Shown piece by piece: positions 58,910 to 64,000 of a DNA stretch of 64,000 bases. Made by a program: the position numbers and the translations under genes. The notes beneath the pieces are model-generated. The model searched no databases, was not told where the DNA came from, and worked only from the letters and a program-made list of their open reading frames with translations. Numbering within the stretch: position 1 is the stretch's first letter; the number at the start of each line of letters is the position of its first letter. The DNA comes from Homalodisca vitripennis (Eukaryota > Arthropoda > Insecta > Hemiptera > Cicadellidae), in contig NC_060214.1 in assembly GCF_021130785.1 (NCBI RefSeq), forward strand, positions 106,738,001-106,802,000. The letters run 5' to 3'.

Positions 58910-61900
58910 CTTTTATGCTCCGTTTTCAGTTGTAACGTTTTGGGTAGGAAGTAGGCTGGACAAAAACATTGTGGAAATAATAGTGATAATTTCAATGGTC
59001 ATAATTTTTAGTCAATTCAATGTAGACTTTACACTTAAACAGAACATACACATTGCTGGAATAAGTTTCTTAGTCCTCCCAAACATTAAACTGGTTCAAG
59101 ATTCTTTGTTTGGAGTTTATTTTTGACAATGGAAGGATTGTGAAGGAACCAGGATTTTTCCGGACGTTTGCCATCGTTCAGTGAAACAAAAAATCAGAAA
59201 TACAACGTTTCGAGATCTGAAATCTGATCTCTTCTTCAGGTAAATAACTAACCTAATTCATAATTACAAACTAGGTGAAAATAAACAAATCATACTAAAG
59301 CATTGCGACACGCTTAAGTTGGGGATTACAGCCACCATGTTGTAAGTCAACTTCACTAACTCTAAAAAATGCACTTATTAAAAAACCATACACAACAGTA
59401 ATCATTAAAATTGGACTACAGAATCAAGTCACAATATGTCTGCATTCGTCTACCAACCACTTACGACTGGTTCAAGATGGCTGCTATTCGGATTCGTGCA
59501 AAAGATCTATCTCTATTGTACAACATAAACCAGAATAGAAATTTTTGTTAAATAGTCATTCAGTTTGAAAGAAATTTAACTCTTACACATTTTTATAAGT
59601 TTTACGTTTCAATATGGCGTCCGATCAAAAGTTTCAAATTTTTTCGTTGTAAGTGAATACGTTTACAGACTTAAAATTCTCTTCACAAGTTTCCTGTGTA
59701 CACGGATCACGTTCGATATTTTGCTTTCAATTATTTTTATTTTTATTTTATGTCCAGTTAAGGAGAACAATTCCCTAGCATAAGCAAGAGCTTGGAATTT
59801 TAGTTTATATTATTTTATAGAGTAATATTGTAGGTTATGAGTTTTTATGTTTGTTGGGTGTGAATTATTTCATACCTTTTTTAGTCTTAGTTTATTTTTA
59901 ACTCTTTTATGTCCAATTACGCAGTTTTAGTTTAAAATCGTGTCACCAAAACGGAGAAAATGGTTTATAGTTCTTTTTTTGAACTTTCTACATACATGAT
60001 ATAATTTAGGAACTAAATAGTACAATAAAATTTAATTTAAAAAGCTAGAAGCACAACATATATTTCTCGACAGGCATATATCACTGCTGCCAACTGCAGG
60101 TAGCTCGTGTATAAATCACGTGACGTTGCCGAGATGACAAAGGCCTTGTATGTCTTCAGCTGATAATGCGCCCTTTTGTCTTCCTCATAAGCCTCTCCGA
60201 GCTCTTGTTGAGATTTTACCTAACTCGCTGAACGTTGTAGTATTTTATTTGTCAATTACAATTTCAAGCCAGTTTTCTCTTAAAAATGAGTGCTATAAAA
60301 CAGCGCCTTTCCATTAATTAAACCATAAATATATCAGAGTGATAAGAACACGTAACTTTAATTAATTTTGTCTAGCCCGAAAAATATTAATAGTGATAAT
60401 TTGTCTACAATCATATAATATCACGTATAAGCGGTATCACAAACTATTATAAGGTAGCAGTCCGCGATATTTCGTGCCGCGTAACACAAGATTGCATGCC
60501 ACATTTTAACTCAGTAGCTTATTTCATTGGGCTACATTTGTTACACATATGCCATATGATTGTACTCAGTTTGTTTACAAATTTATTTATCCTACGATTT
60601 ACTCTTTTCCAAGTTTAAAGTGTGGTTAGCAATAAGACATAAGTAAAAATGTTCACTAACGCCCAAACCCTGTAGAGTGAAATGCAACAACATTAAAATG
60701 CACAACTATCGTACAAAATTCCAAGTCTATATGCCAGTTCGTATTCTAGATATGGTGGTCAAACAGAAATATAAACATACAGGCGGACAGACAGACACAC
60801 AAAAACTAAATTTATTCAGCCCCTCCAGCGATATACTTAGCTGACGCTCATCCGATAAAAAGATACCACTTGATAGAATTTATACTTGCATTTCAACATT
60901 AATTGTTTTTTCTAGATTTTTAATACATTCTTAATCACACATAGCAAATATTATATAATTAGCGATTATTATTTATAACTCCCCTTCAAGCTGTCATATA
61001 GTCCTTTCGTCTATCAATTAATAATATGGAAGTAGAAGGAATTAAAATTTTATGGGCCCAGATCAAAACAATTATTTTATTGCCACCAAACAATGTGCTT
61101 ATGTGCAGTAGTCAATCTATAATACTACAATTTACAATAATAAAGTTCTGTTATCCGCATTAAGTTGGTATCTGGTATTACATAAGGAAATAATAATAAA
61201 TAAAAAACAATACAATTTTTTAATATGGTACGTTTTGAAATAAAGGAAGTGTTGTCATGGCGAACTGGTATGCGTTTTCATGTCTGAAGTCAGTATTCTT
61301 TAGAGTCTGGGTTATGTTGAAAAACGTTTTTAAGTAAACCTTAGTTTCAAATATTAAAAACTCTAAGAAAACAAAATTTAAGAGTTACTGTTCCCTGAAC
61401 AGCTAGCTACATGAAGTCTTATTGGGTTCTCTTTGAGCCAAATATGGTTCGATGTGTTTCTTCTGCAGTCAAGAAATGATTTTGGTCTTAAAATATTGTT
61501 ATTTCTCTACATAATAGGAATTGCGTATTTAAAATAAAAACATTGATAACACAGTGTTGAAAAACATTTGAGTGTGTATATTGGGACATTTTTAAAATTA
61601 GAACTAAACGTAAGAGCTAAGCGTAGCAGTTATTTTCTTAATATAGATATCAAATTTGAAACTATAATCATGGCTCAGACCCAAGAATTAATTGGTTCTG
61701 TTCTAGTTTTAGTTGTATGAGTACCTAATTCACGTACCGTAGTACGCTGAGGTCTGAGGGAATTTTCAGTTAGTCCTGAGGTCTGACACTACACTCGGTT
61801 CCACGTTCACTGTGCAGTACGGAGCGGCCATAGGCAATGTTATTCGAACGGCAGTTCCAGTGGTACTAGCCGTCCTCAAGTCATCGACTCACCGAGCAAC

Positions 61901-63999
61901 GCTCCGTTTAACACACTGGATTGAAACGTTTATTTCGGTTATACTGTACAAAATGTTGGTCCGTCTCATACTTATTTCTTTAAGAATGAAAAATTAGACA
62001 ACAAATTGTTCAAGAAGATAGTTATTTGTTCCAGGTATAGGTTATGTAAACGTTACTTTTCAGTTAAATGAAAGTAATGTGATAAATTCCAAGTAATAGC
62101 ATAGTTATTCATAAAAATATCTTAAACCACAAAATTAATTATTTGTGTAAAAGTAATAAATAAATTAGTATTAAGGTAAGATTACTAAGGTAATTTAATT
62201 AATAAAAAAATTATACTACAAAGTACTTATTTGTATTAAACTTCACACTGAAACGTAACGTTTATTTTCTTTCTAAAAGGACCGTCGTTCCCACTAAACT
62301 TATGAATACTTTGACTTACTGTATTTAGTCTTTGTGTTTACAAGCCTGCCTTATCCGCAGACATATGTTATTGTTGTGTTTAAACTGAGGGATTCTAATA
62401 AGATAGATAATCTGAGTCGCATCAGATAAGGTAACATATTCTTGTCCTTATGTCCTGCCTTTATCCTGTCGTGTTTTGAACCATGACATCCTAGTTATTG
62501 GCAGATACAATATTTAATCGTAATAGATAACACCTGTTTGTATCTAGAAAAATGCACGTGCAAATCTAGAACAATTTTAGTGTCTCTGACATACAAATTA
62601 CTTCTTAAACACTATCATTACAAAATACAATTTTAATGTTTTAGAATTTTAACTTCAATTTGATGTAAATTATTGTTGCGTTATAAGTTATATTTTACTT
62701 TCACACCAATATTGTTATAATCTGTACTGTGGTACTTTTATACCGTAATAATTTTATAGTGTTACTAAAATCTCATGTATATGAAACGCATATGAAGTTG
62801 AGCTAAGGTACAAAAGGTAGGGTAAAGTAAAATCTATTTAAGCGCCTTCGAGCGAGTCGCGATGACAGTTGACGCAACCCGCATGACACTATGCGTGATA
62901 TTCTCAGTAAAAGTAAAAATATCTCCCATTAGACCTGTACTGCACGGTGAACGACTATAGCCTACACCGTAGAGCAGCAAAGAAGACGATTGGGATCCGG
63001 CCAATAGTGGTGCGGTGCGTCATCGCTGGAGGATAGATTTAATTCAATAAAGGCTTCAACCCCGTAATCTAACGTAGTCTCCTCCCTAACAAAGTTCCTT
63101 TCCTCTTCGGCTGATATCCTCTACCATAGTTTCCTTTCATAAAGGCGCTCAGATTATATAAGTGTACGTCATAGTGTACTTTGAAAAGAATTTATTCTTT
63201 TATTCTGTTGTGTATTTTCTCAGTCCGAGGTCTCAAGAGCGGGTAAAGAGCCTCTCCTCGCGCCGTGGCGCCAAACAATGGCGGACGGAAGTTGCTACGG
63301 AAACTCCAGTAATTATAGCCACCCCCACTGCCACAATAGCCCTATTATACTGTTAAAAACAAAGGCCTTACTGTAATTATGTCCCGTTGTAGATAGTTTT
63401 ATTGTCCATTACTACACAACGAAGACTGAGTAACTTCGTTCTGGATTTAAGTTTAACATTATTTTGCCTTAAAATTATAAGTATTTTAAAGAAACCCTCT
63501 TCCCTTGTTTTCTTAAATGTAAGCCTTAGATATGTTTTTCTTTGAATTAAGGTAAGGTATAATTGAGTTGTTACAACCATTGTTTAGTTGGAACAAAATA
63601 TATTTTTTTACTTTTACCTTCAAAGCTACAGTACTTAACTGAATATGAATGAAGTGAAAACTTTGATCTCATCAAAGAAATTATAGTCATTTTTTTAAAG
63701 TAAGACATTTAGGCACGTAAGGAAATTGTATATATTGTAATTTAAGGAAAGTAATTTTATTTAATTTTTTCAACTTTTTAATATATAAAAATATGTTTCT
63801 GCCCCTAGTCATCTATCATGTTATAAGTTCTTATCCTTACTTAAAAAGTTTTTCATTAGACCAAATTCAAGGCCACCTTAATATCTGCCTAAAACACCTA
63901 CCACTCCTCGTAGAGTAATAAAACCAAATTCAGTTTTTTCTGTATTCAGAAATGCTATCCATCGGGTTTTGATTAACATTTTCATTACATATTTAAAAA
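58910..63999. other. Mostly unexplained AT-rich DNA to the window end
   Basis: No gene supported. Distinct spots: 59130-59250, which reads like a dispersed repeat ('ccggacgtttgccatcgttcagtgaaac...aacgtttcgagatctgaaatctgatctcttcttcaggt'); the inverted dispersed repeat at 60470-60700; and GC-richer patches at 61720-61980 and 62830-63340, which could be untranslated exons or promoters but show no defining motif. Confidence 0.4.
60470..60700 (-). repeat. Dispersed repeat copy, inverted
   Basis: 'gttcactaacgcccaaaccctgtagagtgaaatgcaacaacattaaaatgcac' is the reverse-strand version of the core at 21970-22015 and 29570-29610. 'gtttgtttacaaatttatttat' nearby matches the inner part of the 29.6-kb copy in reverse. 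Confidence 0.6.
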
Positions 64000-64000
64000 C

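Overview
This is AT-rich, gene-poor, repeat-laden metazoan nuclear DNA, most likely from an insect. The evidence is the mix of decayed CR1/Jockey-type LINEs, hAT and pogo/Tigger DNA transposons, MITEs, tRNA-derived SINE-like units, (TA)n microsatellites and minisatellites. A large hemipteran-type genome would fit, but I cannot assign an order from this window. There is no bacterial or viral gene organisation: no operons, ribosome binding sites or CRISPR array.

Only one convincing host gene is present: an intronless 823-codon open reading frame at 36778-39249 (+) encoding an axonemal dynein intermediate chain of the DNAI4/WDR78 type. It has an in-frame stop just before its ATG and an AATAAA 15 bases after its stop codon. 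Its 3' half is much richer in GC than its surroundings. A short reading frame after a good splice acceptor (about 24038-24344) is the only other weak host-exon candidate.

Layout. 1-6.5 kb: AT-rich DNA with a 254-bp MITE that keeps its 8-bp target duplication. 6.6-9.3 kb: a 2.68-kb hAT element with terminal repeats and an exact 8-bp target duplication; its ZBED5/SCAND3-like transposase is broken but still shows a recognisable intron. 9.4-10.0 kb: a 599-bp MITE. 10.5-11.3 kb: a 63-bp minisatellite. 11.9-13.3 kb: a three-copy repeat of about 420 bp carrying a 21-bp inverted repeat. 18.3-20.6 kb: a decayed pogo/Tigger element with another inverted-repeat element inside it. 20.9-21.2 kb: a LINE 3' fragment. 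24.4-28.7 kb: a decayed LINE on the minus strand whose C-terminal region is tandemly duplicated. 32.4-34.7 kb: a 5'-truncated LINE on the plus strand. 36.8-39.3 kb: the dynein gene. 39.4-40.1 kb: a dispersed repeat, (TA)n tracts and a tRNA-like sequence held inside a 25-bp inverted repeat. 45.3-48.8 kb: a large foldback structure with nested insertions. 52.8-53.7 kb: a 24-bp minisatellite with 144-bp higher-order units. 54.9-55.4 kb: a SINE-like unit with a tRNA-like head. 56.4-57.3 kb: a 122-bp tandem array. 57.3-64 kb: mostly unexplained AT-rich DNA.

The genes do not form a pathway. The window is best read as a transposon graveyard around a single sperm or cilium motor gene. The least explained structures are the compound foldback at 45.3-48.8 kb with a related arm at 31.7 kb, the tRNA-like cloverleaf embedded in an inverted repeat at 39.95-40.05 kb, and the higher-order minisatellite at 52.8-53.7 kb.
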